DNA of 64,000 nucleotides from Marinobacter zhanjiangensis (GTDB lineage: Bacteria > Pseudomonadota > Gammaproteobacteria > Pseudomonadales > Oleiphilaceae). The stretch spans positions 186,001-250,000 of the forward strand of contig NZ_BMXV01000005.1 in the NCBI RefSeq assembly GCF_014651935.1, read 5' to 3'. The notes under the pieces are model-generated. The model ran no database searches, was not told where the DNA came from, and was given only the letters and a program-made list of their open reading frames with translations. Below are positions 40,413 to 49,288 of this stretch, one piece after another. A program made the translations under genes and the position numbers. The stretch's first letter is position 1. The number at the start of each line of letters is the position of its first letter.

Positions 40413-41263
40413 GCTATACCATCGAGGACCTGAAAACCCTGATGGCACGCCTCAGGGATCCCGATACCGGTTGTCCGTGGGATACCAGACAGACCTTCCG
40501 CACCATCGTGCCCCACACTCTGGAAGAAGCCCATGAGGTGGCCGACACCATCGAGCGGGAAGACTATGGCCACCTGAAGGAGGAACTGGGGGATCTGCTG
40601 TTTCAGGTCATCTTCTACAGCGAGATGGGGCGGGAGCAGGCACTGTTCGATTTTGATGCAGTGGTGCACACCCTGGTGCAGAAATTGTTGCGCCGGCACC
40701 CCCATGTATTTCCGGAAGGCACCCTGGAAAGCCGGGTGGATCCCGACAACCGGCCCGGTGAGGAATGGATCGCCGCCAGCTGGGAACGAATCAAGGCCGA
40801 GGAGCGGGCGAGCAAGGGTGAGGCGAAGCCTCAGCAACCCGGCAGCCGTCTGGACGATATCCCCGGTTCCCTGCCGGCGCTGACCCGGGCGGACAAGCTG
40901 CAGCGCCGGGCCTCCCGTTATGCCTTTGACTGGCCGGATATCAACCCGGTCTTCGACAAGCTCGAGGAGGAACTGGGAGAGCTCCGGGAGGCCTGGCAGA
41001 ATGCGCAACAGGATCCGGCGGCGCAGGATGCCGTGGAAGACGAACTGGGCGACCTGATGTTTGTCTGTGTGAATCTGGCGCGCTTCTTGAAAGTCAATCC
41101 GGACCAGGCATTGCGTCGTACCAATCGTAAATTCGAGGCTCGATTCCAGGCCATAGAAGCGATATTGCGGGAGCAGGGCAGAACCATGGAAGACGAACCC
41201 CTGGAGGCTCTTGATGAGATCTGGAACTCGGTCAAGGGTGTGGAGCGTTCACAGGGAAAGTGA
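40409..41263 (+). CDS. mazG: Nucleoside triphosphate pyrophosphohydrolase MazG
   Basis: It hydrolyses (d)NTPs to monophosphates and pyrophosphate and can limit (p)ppGpp. The 284-aa protein has two MazG repeats. The first (about 20-115) contains EEAHEVADTIEREDYGHLKEELGDLLFQVIFYSEM with the acidic metal-binding residues. The second (about 178-235) has EEELGELREAWQN and DAVEDELGDLMFVCVN. ATG overlaps the relA stop by 4 nt; the pair relA-mazG is a familiar arrangement. Length is as in E. coli (263) plus about 20 residues. Confidence 0.95.
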   Translation: MSYTIEDLKTLMARLRDPDTGCPWDTRQTFRTIVPHTLEEAHEVADTIEREDYGHLKEELGDLLFQVIFYSEMGREQALFDFDAVVHTLVQKLLRRHPHVFPEGTLESRVDPDNRPGEEWIAASWERIKAEERASKGEAKPQQPGSRLDDIPGSLPALTRADKLQRRASRYAFDWPDINPVFDKLEEELGELREAWQNAQQDPAAQDAVEDELGDLMFVCVNLARFLKVNPDQALRRTNRKFEARFQAIEAILREQGRTMEDEPLEALDEIWNSVKGVERSQGK

Positions 41264-41440
41264 GCAGCAGGCCGGGGAAAATCACAAATAAGTACAATTC
41301 GTTACCGATTTCGTGGCTTGCATTCTGCACGATTCGACTACACTGCGGGTTGAGAGGGAAAGCCGGTAATGTCTCCCCCTCGTCATAGCCCTCAGATCGA
41401 CAACAATCGGGCCGCAGTTGAAGGCAGGAGTAGCATTATT

Positions 41441-41785
41441 ATGAAGATCCGTGATCTGGTTACACACTGGGACAAACACGCCAAGGGTCGTCTGACCCGC
41501 GATCCCTACTACGTCAAGCTGGCCGACAACCACCATGAAGAGTTGTCGAAGCTGGCCACCCTCTATCCCATGAAATCGCCCCAGGACCTGATGCGCGACC
41601 TCTTGTCCGCCGCTCTGGACGAGCTGGAAACCTCCTTCCCCTACGTGGAAGGCGACAAGGTTGTGGCGTATGACGAGGACGGGTTCGAGATCTACGAAGA
41701 CGTTGGCCTGACACCCCGGTTTATTGCTCTCGGCCAGAAGCACATGGAAGACCTCAAGCGCCGGCAACTGGTTTCCGTAGCCTGA
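41441..41785 (+). CDS. Small conserved protein, paralogue of the one at 41861-42088
   Basis: I do not recognise a function. The 114-aa soluble protein begins MKIRDLVTHWDKHAKGRLTRD and has a helical block LSKLATLYPMKSPQDLMRDLLSAALDELETS (about 36-66), which aligns with VAALAEMYPDRSEADILNDMIAAALDDLAES in the convergent small gene. The block resembles a ribbon-helix-helix-like or helical dimer unit, but this is uncertain. AGGAG at 41426-41430 is about 10 nt upstream of ATG 41441. Databases may attach uninformative labels to such proteins. It lies after mazG and before the hairpin repeat. Confidence 0.78.
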   Translation: MKIRDLVTHWDKHAKGRLTRDPYYVKLADNHHEELSKLATLYPMKSPQDLMRDLLSAALDELETSFPYVEGDKVVAYDEDGFEIYEDVGLTPRFIALGQKHMEDLKRRQLVSVA

Positions 41786-41812
41786 GACTACCCCGCCGTT
41801 TAGACGTACATT

Positions 41813-41834
41813 CCCTCTCCCTCAAGGGAGAGGG
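41813..41834. repeat. CCCTCTCCC/GGGAGAGGG hairpin, copy 2
   Basis: CCCTCTCCCT (41813-41822) and AGGGAGAGGG (41825-41834) form a perfect stem in the 75-nt gap between two convergent genes. It is a near-copy of the hairpins at 14427-14450 and 63731-63753, though with a different loop. Confidence 0.75.
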
Positions 41835-41860
41835 GTTTGAGCCGCCCTTATAGCGCCCGC

Positions 41861-42088
41861 TCAAGACCGCTTCAGCTTCTCCTTCAGCGGCGTACTCTCC
41901 GCCAGATCATCCAGCGCTGCCGCAATCATGTCATTGAGAATATCCGCCTCACTGCGATCCGGGTACATTTCCGCCAGTGCGGCCACCCGGGCGGCGTCTT
42001 CCAGGGGCAGGCGCAGGTTGTAGTCGTGGGTGCGATCGGCAGTCTTCTTGTCTTCCTGCCAGTGCCTGGGAAGGTCGGTAACTTTCAT
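41861..42088 (-). CDS. Small conserved protein (75 aa), convergent paralogue
   Basis: A 75-aa soluble protein whose block AALAEMYPDRSEADILNDMIAAALDDL (about 37-63) matches a segment of the convergent gene at 41441-41785. It starts MKVTDLPRHWQ, similar in pattern to MKIRDLVTHWD, so the two are probably old duplicates. The C-terminal end of the longer copy (VEGDKVVAYDEDGFEIYEDVGLTPRF) has no counterpart here. GGAGA lies a few bases upstream of the start on the minus strand. Function is unknown. Confidence 0.75.
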   Translation of the reverse strand: MKVTDLPRHWQEDKKTADRTHDYNLRLPLEDAARVAALAEMYPDRSEADILNDMIAAALDDLAESTPLKEKLKRS

Positions 42089-42260
42089 TGCATCTCCTTT
42101 CGATGGTGTCGGTGCGGAAGCTTAACGAATTCCCTTCTCAGAGCACCAGACCCTTGCGGTTCGGCTGTGTCATCACTATCAGTATCAGTATAGTGTTAAG
42201 CATTCGTCAATTGATCTTACCTTTTATAAACGAACCGATTTTGACCAAAAGGAAGCTGCC

Positions 42261-44933
42261 GTGGCCGAACTGCACCCCGAGCTGAGAGAGAACGTTCGCC
42301 TGCTGGGTGAGTTGCTGGGTGAAAATATCCGCAATTATCCGGGCGAAGACATCTATCACCTGATTGAGGAAATCCGTGCAGCCGCCAAAGCCGACCGGCG
42401 TCACGAAAGCGGCTCTGGTCAGCGACTGGTGAGTTTGCTGAGCAACCTCCGGGATGACCAGTTGCTGCCTGTCACCCGCGCCTTCAACCAGTTCCTGAAC
42501 CTGGCCAATCTGGCCGAGCAGTACCACGGCATCCGCCGCAAACGGGGGCATGAATCCGATCTGACGGTGGAGTCGCTGGAGGATGTCTTCGGCCGCCTCA
42601 AGCAGGGCGGCGTCGATGCCGGTGAGTTGCACCGCAAGGTGTCGGACCTGCGTCTGGAGTTCGTGCTCACCGCCCACCCCACGGAAGTGGCCCGGCGCAC
42701 CCTGATCATGAAATATGACGAAATATCCGCCTGTCTGGCCGCACTTGACCACGATGATCTGCTGGCTACCGAGCGTGACCAGATACTGGAGCGTTTGCGT
42801 CTGCTGGTGGCGGAAGCCTGGCACACCGACGAGATCCGCCATGAGCGACCCACGGCGGTGGATGAGGCCAAGTGGGGCTTCGCGGTCATCGAGAACAGCC
42901 TGTGGGAAGCGCTGCCCAAGTTCCTGCGCAGCCTGGACCAGGCACTGGTGGACTCCACGGACAAGGGGTTGCCCCTGGACGCCACCCCGATCCGCATCGC
43001 GTCGTGGATGGGGGGCGACCGGGATGGTAACCCCAATGTCACCCATGAGGTGACCCGCACGGTGTTCCTGCTGGGGCGCTGGATGGCCGCCGACCTGTAC
43101 CTGCGGGATATACAGTCCCTGCGTGCCGAATTGTCCATGTGGCAGGCCAGTGACGAGCTGCGGGAGCAGGCGGGGGACTGCCGTGAGCCCTACCGGGAGA
43201 TACTGGGCCGCCTGCGGGAGCGCCTGATCCGGACCCGGGACTGGGCCGAGGCGCGGGTCAACGGCGAACCGGCGGACGAGTCCGGCATCCTGTTCGAGAA
43301 CGAGGACCTCACCGGCCCCCTGGAACTCTGCTACCGCTCCCTGATGGCGTGTGGCCTGGAAACCATTGCCAACGGCCCCTTGCTGGATACCCTGCGCCGG
43401 GCCCACACCTTCGGCCTGCCGCTGATCCGTCTGGATATCCGCCAGGAAGCGACCCGCCATGCCGAAGCCGTGGCGGAAATGGTCGACTACCTGGGGCTGG
43501 GCAACTATCTGGAGTGGAGCGAAGAGGAGCGTCAGGCGTTCCTGGTGAAGGAACTGCAGGGTCGGCGCCCGCTGGTGCCCCGTAACTGGGAGCCGTCGGA
43601 ACCGGTACGGGAAGTGCTCGCCACCTGCGAGGTAGTCGCGGCCCAGACACCGGAAGCCCTGGGCTCCTATGTGATCTCCATGGCCAGCAAGCCCTCCGAT
43701 GTACTCAGCGTGATCCTGCTACTGCGGGAGGCGGGCATGAAGTTCCCCATGCGCATTGTGCCCCTGTTCGAGACCCTGGATGACCTGCGCGGTGCACCGG
43801 CCGCCATGGAGGCGCTCTACTGTGTGGACTGGTACCGGGACTACTGCAATGGCGCCCAGGAAGTGATGATCGGCTATTCCGACTCGTCCAAGGACGCCGG
43901 CCAGATGATGGCGGCCTGGGCCCAGTATCAGGCCCAGGAGCAGCTGACCGAGGTGGCCAGCCGCTTTGACATGCACCTGACCCTGTTCCATGGCCGCGGC
44001 GGCACCGTCGGCCGGGGTGGTGGCCCGGCCAACCGGGCGATCCTGTCCCAGCCTCCGGGTTCGGTGAACGGCAGCTTCCGGATTACCGAGCAGGGTGAGA
44101 TGATTCGCTTCAAGTTCGGTCTGCCGCGGCTGGCGGAGCAGAGCCTCACCCTTTACACCACGGCGGTGGTGGAGGCTACCCTGGCGCCGCCCAGGGCCCC
44201 GGAACCGGAGTGGCGGGATGCCATGGACTGGCTGACGGAGCGGTCCCTGAAGTCCTACCGGGCCGTGGTCCGGGACGACCCGGATTTCGTGCCCTATTTT
44301 CGCCAGGCAACGCCGGAGCAGGCCCTGGGCAAACTGGCCCTGGGCAGCCGGCCCGCCAAGCGTAAACCCAGCGGTGGGGTGGAGAGCCTGCGGGCCATCC
44401 CATGGATTTTTGCCTGGACCCAGATGCGGCTGATGCTGCCCAGCTGGCTGGGTAGTGATGTGGCTCTGGCGGAGGCCGAGAAGGCCGACAAGATGCCTCT
44501 GCTGCAGGCCATGCGCCGGGACTGGCCGTTCTTCCGCACCTATGTGGACATGCTCGAAATGGTGCTGGCCAAGTCGGATCTGCGTATCGCCAGCTACTAC
44601 GATGACACTCTGGTGGATCCGGCGCTGCGCCCCCTGGGCGAGGAACTGCGTGAGCGTCTGGCCGGATGCATCGAGCAGGTCAAGACACTGAAGAACCAGC
44701 AGGTGCTGCTGGAGGAAGAACCCGTGTTTGCTCATTCGATGAAAGTGCGCAGCCCCTACACGGATCCGCTCCACTATCTGCAGGCGGAGCTGCTCAAGCG
44801 CAACCGTGAAGCCGAGCAGAACGTGGCCGCCGAGGGTGCTGACGCGGAGGTCGTACCGATGCCGGAACTGGTGGAGCAGGCGCTGAAGGTCACCATGGCG
44901 GGCATAGCCGCCGGCATGCGCAATACCGGCTGA
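42261..44933 (+). CDS. ppc: Phosphoenolpyruvate carboxylase
   Basis: It carboxylates PEP to oxaloacetate, refilling the TCA cycle. The 890-aa protein has the catalytic His139 in LTAHPTEVARR, the SDSSKDAG region (VMIGYSDSSKDAGQ), the GRGGTVGRGGGPA loop, and the conserved C-terminus ending AAGMRNTG. The start is GTG at 42261 with AAAGGAAG about 7 nt upstream. E. coli Ppc is 883 aa. The neighbours do not suggest a particular regulator. Confidence 0.97.
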   Translation: MAELHPELRENVRLLGELLGENIRNYPGEDIYHLIEEIRAAAKADRRHESGSGQRLVSLLSNLRDDQLLPVTRAFNQFLNLANLAEQYHGIRRKRGHESDLTVESLEDVFGRLKQGGVDAGELHRKVSDLRLEFVLTAHPTEVARRTLIMKYDEISACLAALDHDDLLATERDQILERLRLLVAEAWHTDEIRHERPTAVDEAKWGFAVIENSLWEALPKFLRSLDQALVDSTDKGLPLDATPIRIASWMGGDRDGNPNVTHEVTRTVFLLGRWMAADLYLRDIQSLRAELSMWQASDELREQAGDCREPYREILGRLRERLIRTRDWAEARVNGEPADESGILFENEDLTGPLELCYRSLMACGLETIANGPLLDTLRRAHTFGLPLIRLDIRQEATRHAEAVAEMVDYLGLGNYLEWSEEERQAFLVKELQGRRPLVPRNWEPSEPVREVLATCEVVAAQTPEALGSYVISMASKPSDVLSVILLLREAGMKFPMRIVPLFETLDDLRGAPAAMEALYCVDWYRDYCNGAQEVMIGYSDSSKDAGQMMAAWAQYQAQEQLTEVASRFDMHLTLFHGRGGTVGRGGGPANRAILSQPPGSVNGSFRITEQGEMIRFKFGLPRLAEQSLTLYTTAVVEATLAPPRAPEPEWRDAMDWLTERSLKSYRAVVRDDPDFVPYFRQATPEQALGKLALGSRPAKRKPSGGVESLRAIPWIFAWTQMRLMLPSWLGSDVALAEAEKADKMPLLQAMRRDWPFFRTYVDMLEMVLAKSDLRIASYYDDTLVDPALRPLGEELRERLAGCIEQVKTLKNQQVLLEEEPVFAHSMKVRSPYTDPLHYLQAELLKRNREAEQNVAAEGADAEVVPMPELVEQALKVTMAGIAAGMRNTG

Positions 44934-45023
44934 CGCCGTGCGCTGACAGCAGGTATGAGCAAAAGGGATGTGGTAACCTCTGTCGCTGTTTATCGGTGTG
45001 ATTAACAGATGAAGGAGACACCT

Positions 45024-46397
45024 GTGGCAGCGGCCGCCAGAGTCGAGCAGTTCCTCAATCGCAAAGGCCTTTCCTTTGAGCTGGTGCCGGTTTCGGAAGA
45101 TCCCGGAGGCGGGCTTGACGGGGCGGTGCGTGGCGAGGGGGTTGACCGTCGGCAGGTGATTCGCAGTACCGCGCTGATCGACGTCAAGGGCGTGTTGCTG
45201 GTGGTGCACCCCCTGGACAGCTCTCCGGATCTGGACGCCATCGAGGCCCGCACCGGGCGCCGGCTGCAGCCGCTGACGGTCGCCCAGGCAGGGCGTCTGT
45301 TCAGTGACTGCGCGCCGGGCTTCGTGCCACCGTTCGGAGCTGCCTACGGCATCCCGGTGCTGATCGAGGAATCGCTGTACCAGGCCGGGCGGCTGGTCGT
45401 GGCCTGCGGCTCTTCCTCGCGGCTGCTGGCCATGACCGGCCGGGACTTCCGCCTGGCCATGGCGGGGGCCGACAAGGGGCATGTCACTATCCGCCACAGC
45501 GGGCAGGCGGCCAACGCCATCACTCTCGACGAGGTGGCCGAAGCACTGCAGAAGCTCTACCGCCTGCCGCCCATGCCGGCACTGGCACTGAAGATACTCA
45601 CTCTCACCAGTAACCCGGAAGCCTCCGCCCGGGAGCTGGCGGAGCTGATCGAATACGACCCCAGTGTCACCGCCCAGATCATCCGTTACGCCCGTTCGGC
45701 ACTGTTCCATTATCCCGGCCAGATCGACTCGGTACAGGAGGCGGTGACCCGGGTGCTGGGGTTCGAACGGGTCGCCCACATCGCCCTGGGTATCGCCTCT
45801 GTCCGGGCCTTTGATATTCCCCGCCAGGGGCCCCTGGGCATGGATCAGTTCTGGCGCCACTCCCTGTACTGTGCGTTTGTCTGCCAGCGGCTGGCACCCC
45901 AGTGCGGCGCCGACCGCTCACTGGCCTATCTGTGCGGGTTGCTCCACAACTTTGGCCTGTTGCTGGTGGGGCACCTGTTTCCCGCGGAATTCGAGGAACT
46001 CAACCGCCTGCGCGCCGCGAATCCGGAGGTCAGCCTGCGGACGCTGGAGCAACAGGTGTTCGGTACCGACGATGATCAGCAGATGCTGACCGTTGGCCAC
46101 GGTGTGATCGGCGGTATCCTGCACAAGCTCTGGCAACTGCCGGATCCGGTGATCAAGGCCGCCGGGGTTCATCAGCAACCCGGTTACGAGGGTGAGCACA
46201 AGACCTATGTGGTCATGGTTCAGCTGGCCAATGCCTTGCTCAAGGAGAAAGGCGTGGGCGACGAGTTCAACCCCGATGATATCGGGCAGTTGGCGGCACA
46301 GCTGGGTCTTGATGCCGGCAATCTGGACCATCTTCGCGAGGAGGTGGACGAGGTTTCCGACGATCTGGACAGTCTGGCTCACTCTCTGTCATCCTGA
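45024..46397 (+). CDS. YbaK-like domain fused to HDOD domain (457 aa)
   Basis: The N-terminal 155 residues resemble a YbaK/EbsC aminoacyl-tRNA deacylase domain (RKGLSFELVPVSEDP, QVIRSTALIDVKGVLLVVHP, FGAAYGIPVLIEESLYQAGRLVVACGSSSRLLAMTGRDF). The rest is an HDOD domain (about 170-370: LYRLPPMPALALKILTLTSNP, VTAQIIRYARSALF, AVTRVLGFERVAHIALGIASV). The start is GTG at 45024 because AAGGAG at 45012-45017 is 6 nt upstream. Whether the YbaK part edits tRNA is not shown; a signalling use of that fold is possible. It stands alone after ppc. Confidence 0.85.
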   Translation: MAAAARVEQFLNRKGLSFELVPVSEDPGGGLDGAVRGEGVDRRQVIRSTALIDVKGVLLVVHPLDSSPDLDAIEARTGRRLQPLTVAQAGRLFSDCAPGFVPPFGAAYGIPVLIEESLYQAGRLVVACGSSSRLLAMTGRDFRLAMAGADKGHVTIRHSGQAANAITLDEVAEALQKLYRLPPMPALALKILTLTSNPEASARELAELIEYDPSVTAQIIRYARSALFHYPGQIDSVQEAVTRVLGFERVAHIALGIASVRAFDIPRQGPLGMDQFWRHSLYCAFVCQRLAPQCGADRSLAYLCGLLHNFGLLLVGHLFPAEFEELNRLRAANPEVSLRTLEQQVFGTDDDQQMLTVGHGVIGGILHKLWQLPDPVIKAAGVHQQPGYEGEHKTYVVMVQLANALLKEKGVGDEFNPDDIGQLAAQLGLDAGNLDHLREEVDEVSDDLDSLAHSLSS

Positions 46398-46477
46398 TCG
46401 GCGGTTTTTCCGATCGCTTCCCGGGGCGAGCGGAGGACTGCGACTGACGTCGACTTTCTCTCGGGGTCCCGACTTCG

Positions 46478-46483
46478 TATAAT
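46478..46483 (+). promoter_or_regulatory. Candidate -10 box upstream of adk
   Basis: TATAAT at 46478-46483 is a perfect -10 box about 145 nt upstream of the adk start, but only a weak -35 (TTTCTC, 17 nt upstream) is seen. The leader between this box and the gene includes an 8-bp inverted repeat: GTTGCCAA (46523-46530) and TTGGCAAC (46559-46566). Confidence 0.4.
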
Positions 46484-46598
46484 GCCGGCTTTTCGAGTGT
46501 AGTGCGCCTGTGGTGAGAGGTTGTTGCCAAGCCTTGGGAGCGTGAGGTGAATCTGGGTTTGGCAACCGCTTTTCAGGTATTGACTGCTTTAAACTTAA

Positions 46599-47282
<684 letters not shown>

Positions 47283-47291
47283 TCCGACACC

Positions 47292-47987
47292 TTGAATCTA
47301 CTTGCCATTGATACCTCGACCGATGCCTGCTCCGTGGCCCTGCTTTGTAGCGGGGAGCTGAGCGGGCATTGTCGCGTTGAGCCCCGCGGCCATACCCGGC
47401 TGATCATGCCCATGGTGCGGCAGGTACTGGAAGAGCGTGGGCTGGCCATGGCGGACCTGGATGCCCTGGCTTTTGCCGCTGGCCCCGGCTCGTTTACCGG
47501 CCTGCGCATAGCCACCGGCGTGATTCAGGGGCTGGCCTGGGGGCTGAATCTGCCGGTGGTGCCGGTGTCGTCACTGGCGGCGGTGGCGCTGGAGTTGGCC
47601 GAAGCCCGGGGCGCGGAAGAGGGCGAGGGCATTGCCGTGGCGTTTGACGCCCGCATGGACGAGGTCTACTGGGGCTGTTTTCGTCTGGTGGATGGCCTGC
47701 CCGAGCCCCTGGTGCCGGAGCGGGTCTGCCCGCCGGAGCAGGTCAGCCTGCCGCAGGGGCCCGAGCGCTGGTTGGCAGGGGGCAGTGGTTGGCGCTATGC
47801 TGAACGCATGCCGCCATCCGTATCCGATGCCGTGAACGCGCCGGATACAGACTGTGCCCCGGATGCCCGTTTTGTTGCCCGCCTGGCGGCACAGGCCTGG
47901 CAGAAGGGCGGCAGTGTACCGGCAGCGCAGGCTCAGCCGGTCTACCTGCGGGACGAAGTGACCTGGAAGAAACTTCCGGGGCGGTAG
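47292..47987 (+). CDS. tsaB: tRNA t6A biosynthesis protein TsaB
   Basis: TsaB is the scaffold partner of TsaD, with TsaE, in making threonylcarbamoyladenosine at position 37 of tRNAs. The 231-aa protein has NLLAIDTSTDACSVALL (ATPase-like fold, first strand) and AFAAGPGSFTGLRIATGVIQGLAW, the family signature. The start is TTG at 47292 with no strong ribosome binding site. It is 9 nt from the adk stop, so the two are probably one transcript. Confidence 0.93.
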   Translation: MNLLAIDTSTDACSVALLCSGELSGHCRVEPRGHTRLIMPMVRQVLEERGLAMADLDALAFAAGPGSFTGLRIATGVIQGLAWGLNLPVVPVSSLAAVALELAEARGAEEGEGIAVAFDARMDEVYWGCFRLVDGLPEPLVPERVCPPEQVSLPQGPERWLAGGSGWRYAERMPPSVSDAVNAPDTDCAPDARFVARLAAQAWQKGGSVPAAQAQPVYLRDEVTWKKLPGR

Positions 47988-48038
47988 GCTGTCAGAATTG
48001 TCTCGGGCCACTGATACATTACCTGCGGAACTGTAGCC

Positions 48039-48410
48039 ATGATCAATGGTATCAACTCCAGTAATTCCTATATCGGCAACGCCGGCGTCCCCCGTGAACG
48101 TGCCGATGGGGCCCGTGCGCCAGCAGCGCGGCCCGAGGTGCTCGACGATCAGCGCCGTGATGCCCGCCCGTCGCCGGCGGGCGGCGATGCGCCGGGTTCG
48201 GGAACCACCACGTCCGAGGATACCCAGGGCTACCTGCGCCGTGTGCAGGCCCGCTCCGCTGCGGAAGACACCCGCCTCGAACCCTTCCGGGCAGAGGACA
48301 TTCCCATCGCCAATGCCCGCGCACTGGAGGCCTTTGCCTCGGTAGCCAACCAGCGGGAAGGTTTCGATGGGGTCGACGCTGAACTGGTCGGTATTGATAT
48401 CCGCGTCTGA
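48039..48410 (+). CDS. Uncharacterised small protein (123 aa)
   Basis: I do not recognise it. The protein opens MINGINSSNSYIGNAG, a polar N-terminus somewhat like that of the rod-like protein at 251-499. A low-complexity Ala/Pro/Arg stretch follows (about 20-60), then a helical C-terminal part (DTQGYLRRVQARSAAEDTRLEPFRAEDIPIANARALEAF). There is no signal peptide or membrane segment. It lies between tsaB and rsmJ with about 50 nt on each side. A role in surface or flagellar proteins is possible but unsupported. Confidence 0.65.
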   Translation: MINGINSSNSYIGNAGVPRERADGARAPAARPEVLDDQRRDARPSPAGGDAPGSGTTTSEDTQGYLRRVQARSAAEDTRLEPFRAEDIPIANARALEAFASVANQREGFDGVDAELVGIDIRV

Positions 48411-48445
48411 CGCTCTCCTCCCTCCCTCTGACGCGCACTCTCCCT

Positions 48446-49267
48446 ATGCAACAATCGCCTTTGTCTCACCCGGATCCCGTTCCGCCCGTTGCCTGTGGCT
48501 CTGACCTTCAGTGGCCTGAAGCGGAGGCCCTGGCAACACGGTTGGGTGCGACGTTTCTGGGGGGCGTGCCTGCCAGGCAGATCGACAGCGCGGCGCTGGT
48601 GCTGTTCCTGGACGAGAACGGCTTGTCGCTACAGGCCACCGGCCGCAAGGCGCCGGGCCCGGTCAGGTCGGAGTTTGTGTCCGGCAAGGCCGGTTACCGC
48701 CTGGCCCATGGCGGTGGCACCGGTCAGCTTATAGCCAAGGCCATCGGCCTGAAACGCACCAATCAGACGTTGCATATTCTCGATGCCACCGCTGGCCTGG
48801 GCCAGGATGCCTTCGTGCTGGCCGGGCTCGGCCATCGGGTGACCTTGCTGGAGCGCTCGCCGGTCATTCACGCCCTGCTTGAGGACGGGCTTGCCCGGGC
48901 AGCGGCTGATGCGTCCACGGCGGCGGTCGCCTCCCGCATGACCCTGATCCATGCCGACAGCATCCGCTGGCTGCAGGCGCGGGCGGGGCAGCCGGTGGCG
49001 GATGTGGTCTACCTGGACCCCATGTTCCCGCACCGGGACAAGTCGGCCCAGGTCAAGAAGGAGATGCAGCTGTTCCGCCCGGTGGTGGGGGATGACCCCG
49101 ACGCCGCCGACCTGCTGCAGGCCGCTCTGGCGTGCGCCCGTTACCGGGTGGTGGTCAAGCGGTCACGCCGGGCACCCGCTATCGAGGGTGACGCGCCGGC
49201 GCTGAAGCTGGAAGGCAAAAGCAGCCGGTACGATGTCTATCCCCTTAAAGCCCTGCCATCGTCCTGA
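48446..49267 (+). CDS. rsmJ: 16S rRNA m2G1516 methyltransferase RsmJ
   Basis: Methylates N2 of G1516 in 16S rRNA. The 273-aa protein has LDATAGLGQDAFVLAGLGHRVTLLER (SAM binding), YLDPMFPHRDKSAQVKKEMQ with a DPxF-like catalytic motif, and YRVVVKRSRRAPAI, as in the RsmJ/YhiQ family. The start at 48446 is the first ATG of the frame. Its stop faces plsB, with a 21-nt gap. Confidence 0.92.
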   Translation: MQQSPLSHPDPVPPVACGSDLQWPEAEALATRLGATFLGGVPARQIDSAALVLFLDENGLSLQATGRKAPGPVRSEFVSGKAGYRLAHGGGTGQLIAKAIGLKRTNQTLHILDATAGLGQDAFVLAGLGHRVTLLERSPVIHALLEDGLARAAADASTAAVASRMTLIHADSIRWLQARAGQPVADVVYLDPMFPHRDKSAQVKKEMQLFRPVVGDDPDAADLLQAALACARYRVVVKRSRRAPAIEGDAPALKLEGKSSRYDVYPLKALPSS

Positions 49268-49288
49268 GCCGTGCCCGGGTGGCTGTGG

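Noticed and set aside
41441-42088. Toxin-antitoxin reading of the two small genes
   Set aside because: They are convergent, not an operon, share one domain with each other, and neither resembles a known toxin. Left as unknown paralogues.
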